A stretch of 64,000 bases of DNA from Plasmodiophora brassicae (taxonomy: Eukaryota; Endomyxa: Phytomyxea; Phytomyxea; Plasmodiophorida), in the NCBI GenBank assembly GCA_036867785.1, contig CP145416.1:186001-250000 (forward strand), read 5' to 3'. A model generated the notes under the pieces. That model worked only from the letters and a program-made list of their open reading frames with translations. It was not told where the DNA came from and searched no databases. This document shows, one piece after another, positions 32,994 through 43,517 of the stretch (its first letter is position 1; each line of letters begins with the position of its first letter). The position numbers and the translations under genes are program-made.

Positions 32994-35106
32994 GCTGGAC
33001 GACGTCGGCCAGGAATTGCAGCCAGAAGACGGACACGAGGACGTCGTCGTCGTCGTCCGGGGGGCGCTGCGGCGGGAGGAGGACGTCGAGGGCGACGGTG
33101 ACGCGCGCACAGGCCCGATCGGCGGCGTCGGGGTCGTCGGCGAACCGGGCGGGGAAGGCGAGGGCGCGGACGGACCCGGCCAGGTCGGCGACCAGGGCGG
33201 CCAGGCGGGCGCGGGCCGGGTCGCCCAGGCGCGCGAAGCACGCCGCGAACGACGGCAGGCGCGCCGCCGGCAGATCGTCGGCGACGAACGCGTCGAACAG
33301 CGCCTCGGTCAGGGCGACGCGCCCATCGTCGTCGTCCAGGCGGGCGTGCGCGGCAACGGCCAGCAGGGCGGCGACGTTCGCGCTGCGGCGGACGACGCCG
33401 ACCAGGTCGGAGGTGGGCGTCCGCGTCGTCCGGCAGACGACGCGGACGAGCGCGTCGGGCAGGTCGGCGTCCTGCAGGGCGCGGCGGAACTCGCCCTCGA
33501 CCTGGTCGCGCAGGTCGTCGTCGACGATGCTGTCGTCGACGAGCGCACCATCGCACAGGGCGATCGCGTCGCGATGCCCGCGGCGGTACGCGTCGAACGC
33601 GGCCCGGACGACGGCCCGGGTCGTGCGCGGCAGGGCGGCGCCGGCGACCAGGTCGGACAGGGCGCGCACGACGACGGCGCTCGGCGGCGGCGTCGTCTCG
33701 TCGAGGTGACGCGCGCAGACGCCCGCCAGGCGGTCGTCGAGGTCGGCCCGGTCGTGGAACAGGGCGCCCAGGCGCGCGAACGTCACCCGGGGCAGGACGT
33801 GATGGTGGGCGCCTGCCGACGACGACAGGCGCGCCAGCGCGTCCGACGTGCAGTCGAGCAGGTGGTGGGATGACGACGCGGACGGCACCTGGTGGAGGAC
33901 GTCGGCGTACGCGTCGAACAGGGCGGCGGCGGCGGCGGCGTCATTGGTGCCGGCGGCCAGGACGGGCGCGCCGGCCCACAGAGCGGAGAGGAGACGGGTG
34001 CGCGCGTCGTCGTCGTCGGCGAGGTGGGCGGCCAGCGCCGGGCACGCCCGGTACATGGCCGGGCTGTCGGCGGCGGCCGGCTGCGCCAGGCGATGCAGGA
34101 CGCGGTCGACGACGCCGGGCGACGTCAGGCGCGCCGGGTCCCGTTGCACCAGGGCGAGCAGCGCGGGCCACATGGCGCGCCGGGCGCCCGCGTCGGCCTC
34201 GTCGAGGAGCGCGTCGACGCGAACGGCCGCCGCCGGGTGCACGACCAGCAGGTCGTAGATCGCGCGACGGAGCGCCGGTCGGCCGCACCGGGCGAACCTG
34301 TCGACCAGCGCCCGACACAGGTCCGCCAGGTCGTCGTCGGCGTCGGCGGCGTCGTCGTCGGCGACGAACGAGGCGGCGGCGGCGATGACGCCCGCCATGA
34401 CGCGGTCGTAGCGGTCGTCGAGGTCGTCGCGCGTGTCGTGCGGGTCGCCGAGGCGGGCGGGCGACGACGCCGCCGTCTCGATCAGGGCGGTGGCGAACGC
34501 GACGAAATGCGGGCGCAGGAATCGGCGGGCGGCGGCGACCCGGTCGGGCGTCGGGAACGCGGCGGCGAACGACGCGGCGGCGGCCTGGGCGACGGACGCG
34601 ACCGGGTCGTGGATCGCGACCAGCCAGGGCCCGGCCAGCGTCGGCAGGGACGGGGCGATGTCCTTGCCGACGTTGGCGATCAGGGCGCGCAGGGCCTCGT
34701 GCTGGGCCAGGCGGACCATGCGCGAGTTGTCGAGCGTGAGGCGCGCGAACCGGCCGGCCCAGTCGGCGAGGAGCGCGCCGCGAAGGTCGCCGGGGGCGCG
34801 CGTCGCGAACAGGTCGCGCAGGTCGCCCAGCGCCTTGACCCGCGTGATCGGGTCACGCTTCGACAGCAGGCGGGCGCACCGCGCGTACTCGCCGTCGTCC
34901 GCGTAGATGGGCGCGGCGGCGAAGATGGACGTCGGCGGCGCCGCCGTGCGGAACGCGGCCAGGCCGGTCGCCGCCGGGACGTCGCCGGCGGCCCGGGCGC
35001 TGCTGGCCCCGGTCAACTTGGCCATGCGGTTGCCCGCGTTGCGCTTCCTGGACTCCTTGACGGCCGCCGAGCGCTTGCCGCCGCCAGTACTGCCGGCGCG
35101 CTTCAT
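30703..35106 (-). CDS. LTN1: listerin E3 ubiquitin ligase (ribosome-associated quality control)
   Basis: This RING E3 ubiquitylates nascent chains stuck on 60S subunits. The ATG at 35106 (MKRAGSTGGGKRSA) opens a single exon of 1,467 codons; yeast listerin is about 1,560 and human about 1,770 residues. The N-terminal domain has KRDPITRVKALGDLRDLF, the typical HEAT-like start. The long middle is Ala/Leu/Asp-rich HEAT-like helices with several poly-Asp runs, one of about ten Asp near 32960-32990. The C-terminal RING reads CPICYAVVHAV, then CRVCKHRFHSACLYKWF and CPLCRSAF. The frame is open far upstream of 35106 by chance of composition. Having no introns in so long a gene is unusual here. Confidence 0.93.
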
Positions 35107-35490
35107 GATGGACGCCGCCGCGGGATCGCGCGAACTGCAGTCGGGCCGCGGGCCGCGCGCCCACTCCGCCGCCCGCCACTGCGGCGTGACATGGCGTGAC
35201 GGGTGCCTCGGCGCGGTCCTCCGCCTAGCGGGCGGAGTCGGCGCTGCCTCCGCCTGTGCTCGCCAATACGACCCAGCATGGGTGCGGTACCCATGTCGGC
35301 GAAGATATACGGGCGCGGCCCATTCGAGAACGTGCACCCCCCGGCGCGTCAGCGGTTCTGGAACGTGCGTCGCAACGTGGTCTGCAGTCCCGCGGTTCTG
35401 TGACGAACCTTCGCAGGGGGTGGAGGAGATGCCGGAAATACTACGTACCTTGTCTCCGACGGTGTAGGTAGTACACAGCGCGCGCCGACG
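35107..35490. promoter_or_regulatory. divergent promoter region of LTN1 and ethanolamine kinase
   Basis: This 384-bp spacer lies between two divergent intronless genes. No gene, RNA or repeat is seen. Confidence 0.5.
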
Positions 35491-36600
35491 ATGGCGCAGG
35501 GGACGGCCACGCCGGCCGTTGTCGTCGTGCCGGCGGATTTGGGGGCCGGCGACCCGGTGCCGGACGACCTGGCCGACCAGCTTCGCGCCGTGGCCACCGC
35601 CCTGGTCGACGAATGGAGGGCGCGTCCGCCGGCGGCGTTGCGGGCGACGTGCGTCGAGGGCGGCATCACGAACAAGCTGTTCCGACTGCAGGACGCGTCG
35701 TCGCCGGCGGGCACGTGCGTTGTCGTCCGCGTCAACGGCCTTGAGACGGAGCGGGTCGTCGCGCGGGATCGCGAACGCGACGCCAGCGCCCTGCTGCCCG
35801 CGTACGGGTTCGGCAAGCGCGTCTACGGCGAGTTCGGCAACGGGCGCGTCGAGGAATGGCTGTCGGGCCGCGCCCTGCAATGCCAGGAGCTCGCCCGCGA
35901 CGACGTCATGGCGGATGTCGCGCGCCGCATGGCCGCCCTGCACCGCGTCCAGATCCGGTCGCCGCGGTTCGACCCGCACCGGGCGACGATCTGGGACACC
36001 GTCGACCGGTACATGGACGAGGCCGACCGCGACACGTTCGACGATGCCACCCTCGGTCGCCTCGATCGGGTCGCCTGGCGCAACGCCGGCCAGCGCCTGC
36101 GGCACCTGCTGACCCAGACGTCGCCGGTCGTCCTGGCGCACAACGACCTGCTGGCCGGCAACATCATCCTGGACGAGTCGCCGGGCGCCCGGCACCGCAT
36201 CCAGTTCATCGACTTTGAGTACGCCGCCTACAACAGCAGGGCGTTCGACATCGCCAACCACTGGTGCGAGTTCGCCGGGTTCGACTGCGACTGGGGCAAG
36301 TTCCCGGGCCCCGCCCAGCAGGCGCGCTTCGCCCGGTACTACCTGGGCGACGGCGCCACCGACGACGACGTCCGGGCGCTGGTCGACGAGGTGCGCCCGT
36401 GGCCGCTCGTCAGCCACCTGGTGTGGGCCTTCTGGGGCATCGTCCAGGCGCGCGTCTCCGCCATTGACTTTGACTTCATCGGGTACGCCCGGCAGCGGTT
36501 CCAGGGGTTCCACCACTACCTGCGGACGGCGGTGCCGCACCTGGCCCCTGCGCTGCTCGACGACGTCGACGGCGACGGCCTGGCACAGCCCGCCTTGTAG
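35491..36600 (+). CDS. ethanolamine (choline) kinase
   Basis: This cytosolic kinase phosphorylates ethanolamine in the first step of the CDP-ethanolamine (Kennedy) pathway to phosphatidylethanolamine. The intronless 369-residue frame has a nucleotide-loop segment CVEGGITNKLFRLQD, a strand VVVRVNGLETERVVARDRE, the Brenner-type catalytic motif VVLAHNDLLAGNIILDESPG (Asp in HND), and the metal-binding motif IQFIDFEYAAYNSRAFDIAN (Asp in IDFEY) followed by HWCEFAGFDCDWGKFP. HWCEF and the general spacing favour ethanolamine kinase over choline kinase, but dual specificity is possible. No targeting signal is seen. Confidence 0.93.
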   Translation: MAQGTATPAVVVVPADLGAGDPVPDDLADQLRAVATALVDEWRARPPAALRATCVEGGITNKLFRLQDASSPAGTCVVVRVNGLETERVVARDRERDASALLPAYGFGKRVYGEFGNGRVEEWLSGRALQCQELARDDVMADVARRMAALHRVQIRSPRFDPHRATIWDTVDRYMDEADRDTFDDATLGRLDRVAWRNAGQRLRHLLTQTSPVVLAHNDLLAGNIILDESPGARHRIQFIDFEYAAYNSRAFDIANHWCEFAGFDCDWGKFPGPAQQARFARYYLGDGATDDDVRALVDEVRPWPLVSHLVWAFWGIVQARVSAIDFDFIGYARQRFQGFHHYLRTAVPHLAPALLDDVDGDGLAQPAL

Positions 36601-36808
36601 CGCAGCCGGTAGGCACACACACACACACGCCATCTCCATAAATCTGCCGTCTTCTCGCAGGCGTAACCGGGCAACGCGCGCCCGGGTGGAACATTCGCCA
36701 GTACATGCGCTGCAGAGCCAGCTGTATATTTGGTTTCGCGGGCGGCGAACGACGGACGTGTCGGCGCCGCCGCGTTTAGAATTTGGCCACCATTGCTGGT
36801 GTCGCGCC

Positions 36809-37742
36809 ATGTCGTCGCCGGCATGCGCCACCACCGCATCGCTGCTCCTGGTCCTGGTCGCCGTCTGCGCGCCGTTGACGTCGTCGGCCGGCGCGCTGGT
36901 CGTCAGCGGGCGGCCGTCCCGCGGATTGCTGGACGGCGCGGTCCGCCTGCTGTCGTCGGTGCTGGCGACGCAGTCCTGCGCGACGCCGGCCCAGTCTGCC
37001 GGCTGCGTCATTGGCAGTACGGGCGGCGGCGATGACGGCGATCTGGTGGCCGCCTACGGGCGGAACCTGCAGCGGCCTGAATGCGCGATCAGCATGCTGG
37101 ACCTCGGTGTGGAGCCAGTCGTCGCCAGCGATGGGTACACTTACCGTCTGTCGCCGCTCATGACCTGGTAGGCGCTGTTGTTGCCCTCCCGGTTGCGTCT
37201 GTCGGGTCATGTGTGTGCGTGACCTGCTCAGGTGTGCCAGATTCGACTATGGCTCGTGTACGTCGCCGTTGACGCGCGAGACCATCCGTCCCGAGGTCTA
37301 CTATAATCAGGACCTGGAGGTGGTCATGAACACATGGGGCGACCAGGTGCGGCGGAAGCGCCATGGCACCACCATGTCCTGGGTGCAGCGGTTCTGCGCC
37401 GACACGGTCGTGATCTGCCCTGACGGTCGGTCGTATACGGAGGAGGAGGCCCACAAATTCAAACTGAGATGGTGCTATCTGAACCGGGCCCTCAAGAAGG
37501 TGGCCATGGAGGTGGCTGCCCTCGACGTCCTCAGCGTGCAGCAACAGCAGGACCTGGAACCCGTTGCCGAAAGGTACTGGGCGGGTGCCGCCCCTGTTAC
37601 ACGATGGGGCGCGCGCCGCATGCTGACGACGTCGCGATGTGTCCTGCAGAATGGCGCGACGGTCGTCGGTGCACCTGCCGGCGCCGACCGGATGCCGATC
37701 CTGGAACGACGTTTACGTACACCGAGAAACCCACGAGCGTGA
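36809..37742 (+). CDS. U-box-like protein with predicted signal peptide, paralogue A
   Basis: The ATG at 36809 starts a signal-peptide-like leader (SLLLVLVAVCAPLTSSAGA). The second half of exon 1 and the start of exon 2 form a U-box-like fold: CAISMLDLGVEPVVASDGYT, YRLSPLMTW, a short intron, then CARFDYGSCTSPLTRETIRP and EVYYNQDL. This matches the CPI...EPVVxxDGxTYxRxxIxxW...SPLT...LxPNxxL pattern of U-box E3 ligases. A second unit follows (WVQRFCADTVVICPDGRSYT). The product has about 280 residues. U-box proteins pair with E2 enzymes, normally in cytosol or nucleus, so a secretory leader is odd. Paralogue B lies next on the same strand. Confidence 0.75.
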
Positions 37743-38000
37743 CGCGTTCCTGGACTACCTGATACCGTGAGCGGTCCTGCTGCGTTCATGGCCTTAGGAG
37801 ACGCAATACAGGATAATCGGCCTATACGTGCAGGACGGGACACGCCCGACCCTCTGCAGGAGGCGCAGTGTCGCCACATTGGCGGGCGTCGTGGCCGGGG
37901 AACGGTGGTGGCGCGGACCTGCAGGCAGTCGGCAGATCAACCAGCGGAGGGACGGGAGGACGGACAGTGCGGCCGGATCCCCGACGTGCGCTTGCAAACC

Positions 38001-38815
38001 ATGCCGCCCGGATCCACGATGGTCCTGGTCGTTCTGGCAATCGGCTTCCCGGTCGCCTGGTCCGGGACGTCTTCGCCGACCCCGCCGCTCGTCGTCCAAG
38101 GGAGCCCGCCGTCGCCCGGGTTCATCGCCCGCACCGCCGGCTGCCTGTCGTCGGCGCCGTGCCTCCCCGACGTCGACAGGGCGCCGATCGGCGTCGTCCC
38201 AGACGACGATGACGCGATCAGCGACCTGATTGAAGAATACGGTCGAGGTGTGGACCCGCCCGAGTGTCCGATCAGCATGTTGGACCTCGATGCGGAGCCG
38301 GTCGTCGCCAGCGATGGGCATACCTATCGCCTGTCGACGCTGATGGATTGGTACATCGTCTAGTGAGTGCGTTGGTGTGCGACCATGACGGCCCTGGCTG
38401 TGCGCTGGTGTCATCTAGGTGTGCGAGATTCAGTCGTGGGCGCTGCCTGTCGCCAATCTCGCAGGTGCCGATCCGGGCGGAGGTGTACTACAACCAGGAC
38501 CTGGAGATGGTGGCGACCTCCTGGAGCGATCAGGTGCGGTGGTGGCGCCACGGCGTCACCCTGCCCTGGGTGCAGCGGTTCAACGCCAGCAAGGCCATGA
38601 TCTGCGCCGACGGGCGCTCGTACACGGTTGCGGAAGTCGGCGCGTACCACCTGATCACGGCCTGCTACGTGAACCTCGCCCTCGCGGAGGCCGCCGCCAA
38701 GATTGCCGAACTCGGCACCTTCAGCACGGACCAGCAGGAGATTCTGAGACCCGCCGCGGAACGGTACCGGGGCAACCAGCTCGCGCTGCACTGCAATACT
38801 GGCCCCGGTCGCTGA
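38001..38815 (+). CDS. U-box-like protein with predicted signal peptide, paralogue B
   Basis: The structure matches paralogue A: a leader (MVLVVLAIGFPVAWSGTSS) from the ATG at 38001, an acidic linker (VVPDDDDAISDLIEEYGRG), then the U-box-like stretch ECPISMLDLDAEPVVASDGH, TYRLSTLMDW, an intron at the same place (after the Trp), and CARFSRGRCLSPISQVPIRA, EVYYNQDLEMVATSWSDQVR. The second unit is WVQRFNASKAMICADGRSYT. The upstream part and C-terminal tail differ from A far more than the U-box core. The conserved intron position shows tandem duplication of a spliced gene. A secreted or vesicle-lumen E3-like protein is the simplest reading. A leader that is really a membrane anchor is the alternative. 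Confidence 0.75.
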
Positions 38816-39130
38816 CAGCGCTGCGCGAACAGGATGGCGCAACGCTGCCCCATGATGCGGGCGCTGTCACCCCGGCGGCAAACATCACACTAGCGGCCGC
38901 CCCCGTTGCTCGCGCACGTTACCGCATGCAGACGCTGTCCCCCGTCAACTGAATATATACACCAGCGACACTGTCCCCGTCGGCGGGTTCGCCTGCCAGC
39001 AGACGGAAGAAGCAGGCAGCGAGCACGGCGGCGGCGGGGCGATGGCGGGCCGGGCCCGGGGCACCACGTCGCGCAGTCCGTCAGCGGTCGTCTCGCGTGT
39101 TGCTCCGTTTCGTCGTGGCGTCAGAGGGAT
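38816..39130. other. intergenic upstream of SEC11
   Basis: This 315-bp spacer lies between co-oriented genes. I see no gene or repeat. Confidence 0.5.
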
Positions 39131-39882
39131 ATGCAGTCGGTCCTGTCCTGGTTCCAGCATGCGCGCCATCAGCTCAAGGCCGGCAAACGAAACGTAACGA
39201 CCCTGTGTGCGTCGGTCGGGTTCGCGGGTTGACGCTAAACGTGTGCCGTGTTGTGTGTGTGTGTAGATGTTCCTGCAGGTCATCCAGCTGGGCATGATCG
39301 TCAGCACGGCGCTCATGATGTGGAAGGGGCTCGTCCTGGTCACCAACAGCGAGAGCCCCGTTGTCGTCGTGCTGTCCGGCAGCATGGAACCCGCGTTCTA
39401 TCGCGGCGACGTCCTCTTCCTGACGCGATCGTCGGCGCCGATTGAAGTTGGCGAAATCGTCGTGTGCGTGCTGTTGCTGTGCCAGGGGCGGCCAGGCGTT
39501 TAACGGTTCCGGTGTAGGTTCAAGATCAAGGGCCGTGACATCCCGATCGTGCACCGCGTCCTGGAGACGCACTATCCGACGAATCCCGGGCAGAAGGTGC
39601 GCCTGCTGACCAAAGGCGACAACAACCGCGTCGACGACCGCGGCCTGTACAACCGCGGGCAGTTCTGGCTGGACCCCGACGACATCATCGGGCGCGCGCA
39701 AGCGTAACGCGCCCCCTGCCCCCGTGTCATGCACCGGATCGTATCGTGACGTGTCGTTCTGCGCTCGTAGATGGTGCCCGTACGTCGGCTTCCCGACCAT
39801 CATGCTCAGCGACTACCCGCTGCTCAAGTACGTCGTCCTGGGCCTCATGGGCGTCATGGTCATCTTCTCCAAAGAGGAGTAA
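39131..39882 (+). CDS. SEC11: signal peptidase complex catalytic subunit SEC11
   Basis: This is the ER membrane serine protease that removes signal peptides. Four exons (39131-39193, 39267-39463, from 39518, and a last exon to 39882) join in frame. It has a short cytosolic N-terminus, one membrane helix ([20 protein letters not shown]) and the catalytic Ser motif [20 protein letters not shown]. The catalytic His is in [17 protein letters not shown], and the Asp-rich motif [16 protein letters not shown] follows. The C-terminal helix region is [20 protein letters not shown]. Length and motifs match SEC11A/C closely. The intron between exons 1 and 2 ends in a GT dinucleotide run before TAG. Confidence 0.94.
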
Positions 39883-40056
39883 ACCGACCGGAACTGTGCC
39901 TGACGAACGCTACCAAAATTGGGACGCGCCCACGTAAAGCGCTCCAGGGGCCTGGTTGCTGTATATTGTACGGAGGAGCATGGCCCTACCCACCCGACAG
40001 CAATGTGACCGCCTGCCGCAGACGGCCGCCGCCTGTCCGGTAGGCAGTAGCAGGCG

Positions 40057-40587
40057 ATGGCAGCGTCGCCGACGGCGCTGGCGCATCGTGCTAAGCGCGC
40101 CGTCCTCGACGAGGTGCAACACGGCCAGGCCTGCCTGAGGCAGATCGTCCATGGGCAGGCCACCCGCACCGACCTGTTCTTCATCGACTCGGCCGTTCTG
40201 GGTACCGCCTGACGTGCGCTGGAGGCAGGCGAGTTTTCTGAATCGGTGGACCCACGTCCAGGCCTGGGTGGGCTCGTGTCCGTTCTGATGCCAACGCTGG
40301 TGACGGGGCTGTACGGCGGCGGGTTCTCGTCGTCGTCGTGGGAATCGTGCAGCACGAGGACCGTTGGCGTCTACATGGTCGGCCTGGCGGCCCTGGTCTA
40401 CGCCTGCGGCCACGGCACCGATCGCATGTCGCGCGCTCTGCTCCTGCTCTGGGCCCTGGTCACCTTCAACGCGTTCGCTGTCATCGTCTACTCCACGTCG
40501 GGCACCCTGCTGCACTTCGTGACGTTCCTGGGCGCCCTGGCGCTGACCGGCGCACACGCCCTCGACGCCAAGCTCGTCAAGATCTGA
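40057..40587 (+). CDS. hypothetical four-helix membrane protein
   Basis: Exon 1 from the ATG at 40057 encodes a charged, amphipathic N-terminus (MAASPTALAHRAKRAVLDEV) ending TDLFFIDSAVLG. A GT...CAG segment of only 27 nt (40202-40228) must be removed to join it to EFSESVDPRPGLGG and four hydrophobic helices, including VYMVGLAALVYACG, ALLLLWALVTFNAFAVIVYS and LLHFVTFLGALALTGAHAL. The product has about 167 residues. I do not recognise the family. The position in the SEC11 neighbourhood is no evidence of function. Confidence 0.65.
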
Positions 40588-40677
40588 TCTGTGTACACTG
40601 GACGATTCGTTCGAAGGGGCCCTCCCCGCCGCCGGGTACGGTCCGGCGGTCGTTGCGTCCATTGACGATTGGTTGGC

Positions 40678-41679
40678 ATGGCGACGACGTTGGGCCTGTC
40701 GGGACCGGCCTGGGCGTGCCTCAGCGCGCATTGCGTTCAGGTTCGGGTCGACACGGGGCGCCTGGACCTGTCCAGCGATGTGGCCGCCGGGCGGTTCCTG
40801 CTGCAGGGCTCCATGACGACCATGAACGGGGACGTCCTGGGCCCTGGCGCACTGGTCGGCCCGTCGTCGTTGTTCCCCGGCGTGCCCGCCGACCCGATCG
40901 CGTCGTCGTCCGATGCGGCGTTGCTGGTCCTGCCAGCGCCTGCCTTCGACAGGTTACGCGAGGCGCACCCGCAGGTGGCCCTAGACGTGCTGGGTGCCGT
41001 TGCGACGGCGATCGTCCAGCGCGGGTCGGGGACGGCGACCTGGAGGCGTGACATCTGCAAGTGGCGCCGGTTGGCGTGCCTCGGGGAGATGCGGGTGCAG
41101 AGCGCCCTGCAGGAGCGGGACCGGTTGCAGAAGGACGTCGACGAGTTGCGCCGCGAGGTCAGGCGGGCGGTCGGCGCGCATCGCCATTGTGACGCCCGGG
41201 AGGAGGCGCTGCGTGCACAGCTGATGCAGGCGCTCCGGCAGGTTCGCAGCCGACAGGCGGCCCTGGAGGCGCAGGTCGCATTGAACGCGTCACTGGGCAG
41301 GACGGCGCCGCCGCCCGCCCGGCGCCTGGGATCGCCGACCACCTTGACGAGGTCCGTGTCCAGCGTGGCGTTCGGCCAGCCGGCGCCAAGATCCAGGTAC
41401 CGCCTGCCGAACACGATCAAGACGAATGGTGACGACGATGGGCGACGGGCGGCGACGCCGGCCGTGTGCACGTTCAGAAAGACGTACGACCAGGTGGACC
41501 TGTGCGTTGGAAGCACGCGACCGGGGACGGCACAGGACGGTCCCGGCACGACACGAAGGGCAACGGGGACGCCAGCGGTTGTCGTTGAGTGTCGGCAGCA
41601 GCGACGAGCGCAGCATTGTCAGGCGTCGAGTACGCTGGTGCCGTTCAGCGAGCGTGCAATGAATCGGGAGATGGCGTGA
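40678..41679 (+). CDS. cyclic-nucleotide-binding-like domain plus coiled coil protein
   Basis: The ATG at 40678 opens MATTLGLSGPAWACLSAHCV. Residues 20-120 or so resemble a CAP/CNB beta-roll: GDVLGPGALVGPSSLFPGV in the place of the phosphate-binding-cassette region, then ASSDAALLVLPAPAFDRLRE and VALDVLGAVATAIV as the closing helices. The classic GExALL...RAA cassette is not intact, so nucleotide binding is doubtful. A coiled coil follows (LQERDRLQKDVDELRREVRR). The C-terminal 130 residues are low-complexity. It is intronless. It may be a regulatory scaffold; the exact role is unknown. Confidence 0.6.
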   Translation: MATTLGLSGPAWACLSAHCVQVRVDTGRLDLSSDVAAGRFLLQGSMTTMNGDVLGPGALVGPSSLFPGVPADPIASSSDAALLVLPAPAFDRLREAHPQVALDVLGAVATAIVQRGSGTATWRRDICKWRRLACLGEMRVQSALQERDRLQKDVDELRREVRRAVGAHRHCDAREEALRAQLMQALRQVRSRQAALEAQVALNASLGRTAPPPARRLGSPTTLTRSVSSVAFGQPAPRSRYRLPNTIKTNGDDDGRRAATPAVCTFRKTYDQVDLCVGSTRPGTAQDGPGTTRRATGTPAVVVECRQQRRAQHCQASSTLVPFSERAMNREMA

Positions 41680-41715
41680 GTGCCGCGTCGCGTCCAGTGT
41701 ATTGTGCGGGCAGGG

Positions 41716-42364
<649 letters not shown>

Positions 42365-42491
42365 CCGTGACGACGACTGCACGAACTGCCAACGGCCGCA
42401 ACGGCGAAAACGCTCCGCCTCATGCCGCACACCAGTCGCCAGTTCTACATGTAGTGTATTCCGTACGGGGGCGGGCGGTGTGCACGCGAGG

Positions 42492-43048
42492 TTACCTGAG
42501 CAGGCGCAGGCCGGCGAACAAGGGACGAATCATGGACTGCGGGTACGGGGCCGTGCACAGGCACGTGGCAATGTTCTCGGGGCGTTCCATCTGGCGGGCA
42601 GCATTATAGTGCAGTCACTCGGCGCCGAGTGCCCGGTTAGGTACGCACCCAGACGTGATGGCGAACGTCCCGGGAGCGCAGTGTCGAGGCGAACTCCTGC
42701 AGGTGGCGGTCATTGTCGACCTGAAGGACGACCTTGCGCATCTGGCCGAGGTCGGCCAGGTACCTGGATGTGTACTCGTCATTGTACGATTCAGCGATGG
42801 CGGCCACCGCAGCTGGTTGTCAAACGTGAGACGGGGCCAGCAGTACCGCGATACAGTCTACGTACATACCATGCGCGCCCTGTGCAACGACCGATCCAAT
42901 GGGCCAGTGCAGATCCTGACACGCTTCGGTCATCAGTACAATGGAATACGACGGGCGGCAGCACACCCGCGCATGCCTGGATCAGATCGCGCCTGACCAG
43001 GATGTACTGCAGGACGGGGTCATCCGCAGACGACAACGACGACGCCAT
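42492..43048 (-). CDS. PTRHD1: PTRHD1-like peptidyl-tRNA hydrolase 2-fold protein
   Basis: This is a small protein with the fold of peptidyl-tRNA hydrolase 2. The ATG at 43048 opens MASSLSSADDPVLQYILVRR. After the first intron comes LHWPIGSVVAQGAHAAVAAI (joined across the second intron), then YNDEYTSRYLADLGQMRKVV and LQEFASTLRSRDVRHHVW. After a third intron follow MERPENIATCLCTAPYPQ and the ending AGLRLLR. The PENIATC...PYP ending and short length separate PTRHD1 from true PTH2. The exact first donor is uncertain. It lies 127 bp upstream of HINT on the same strand. Confidence 0.85.
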
Positions 43049-43517
43049 CAGCGCGGCGCAACTCCGAACACCCTAAAGGCGACAGGGTAGGTACCTACTA
43101 CGGCTGCATGGGCAATCCGCTCAGGCGCTGTGTCGGGCCGCTCACGGATCACGGCTACACGCGAGCGGCGGCCGCGAGGGCCCCCGACAAGCCCTCAAGT
43201 GGGGGGGGGGGGGGGGGGGGGGCGGACGGGCACGTCAACCGTCCGCGTGCGCCACGTCGCCCATGCGCTGCCGAAGGCGAATCGCGAAAAGCCGACTGCG
43301 CCGCTGGGGAATCCGAGACGTGTCCGAGGGCTGAGTCGTCCAGGAATAGCCTGCCTGTGCTGGCGGCTGCTGCCTCCCCAGTGGGGGTAGGTACTTTTGC
43401 GGGTGCCCCCCGTGGCCCCGTGACGCCGACCGACGCGGACACCGGGCACGCTCGCCCGCCATACCGCAATTGGTTGTCGTTCGTGCAGACCGATCGATCG
43501 CGTCGCGCTCTAAGGAG
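43049..43517. promoter_or_regulatory. divergent promoter region with a 22-G homopolymer
   Basis: This spacer of about 470 bp lies between the divergent PTRHD1 and GST genes. It contains an uninterrupted run of 22 G at 43201-43222, able to form a G-quadruplex. The region also reads open in several frames because of composition, but I see no gene. Confidence 0.6.

Noticed and set aside
30667-33873. Long plus-strand open frame of over 1,000 codons opposite listerin
   Set aside because: It is antisense to the HEAT region and RING of a conserved gene. Its composition (Val/Arg/Gln/Gly runs) mirrors the complement of Asp/Ala/Leu codons in GC-rich DNA.
35107-37011. In-frame upstream extension of listerin giving over 2,100 codons
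   Set aside because: The extension runs antisense through ethanolamine kinase and has no listerin similarity. The ATG at 35106 begins the family-like N-terminus.
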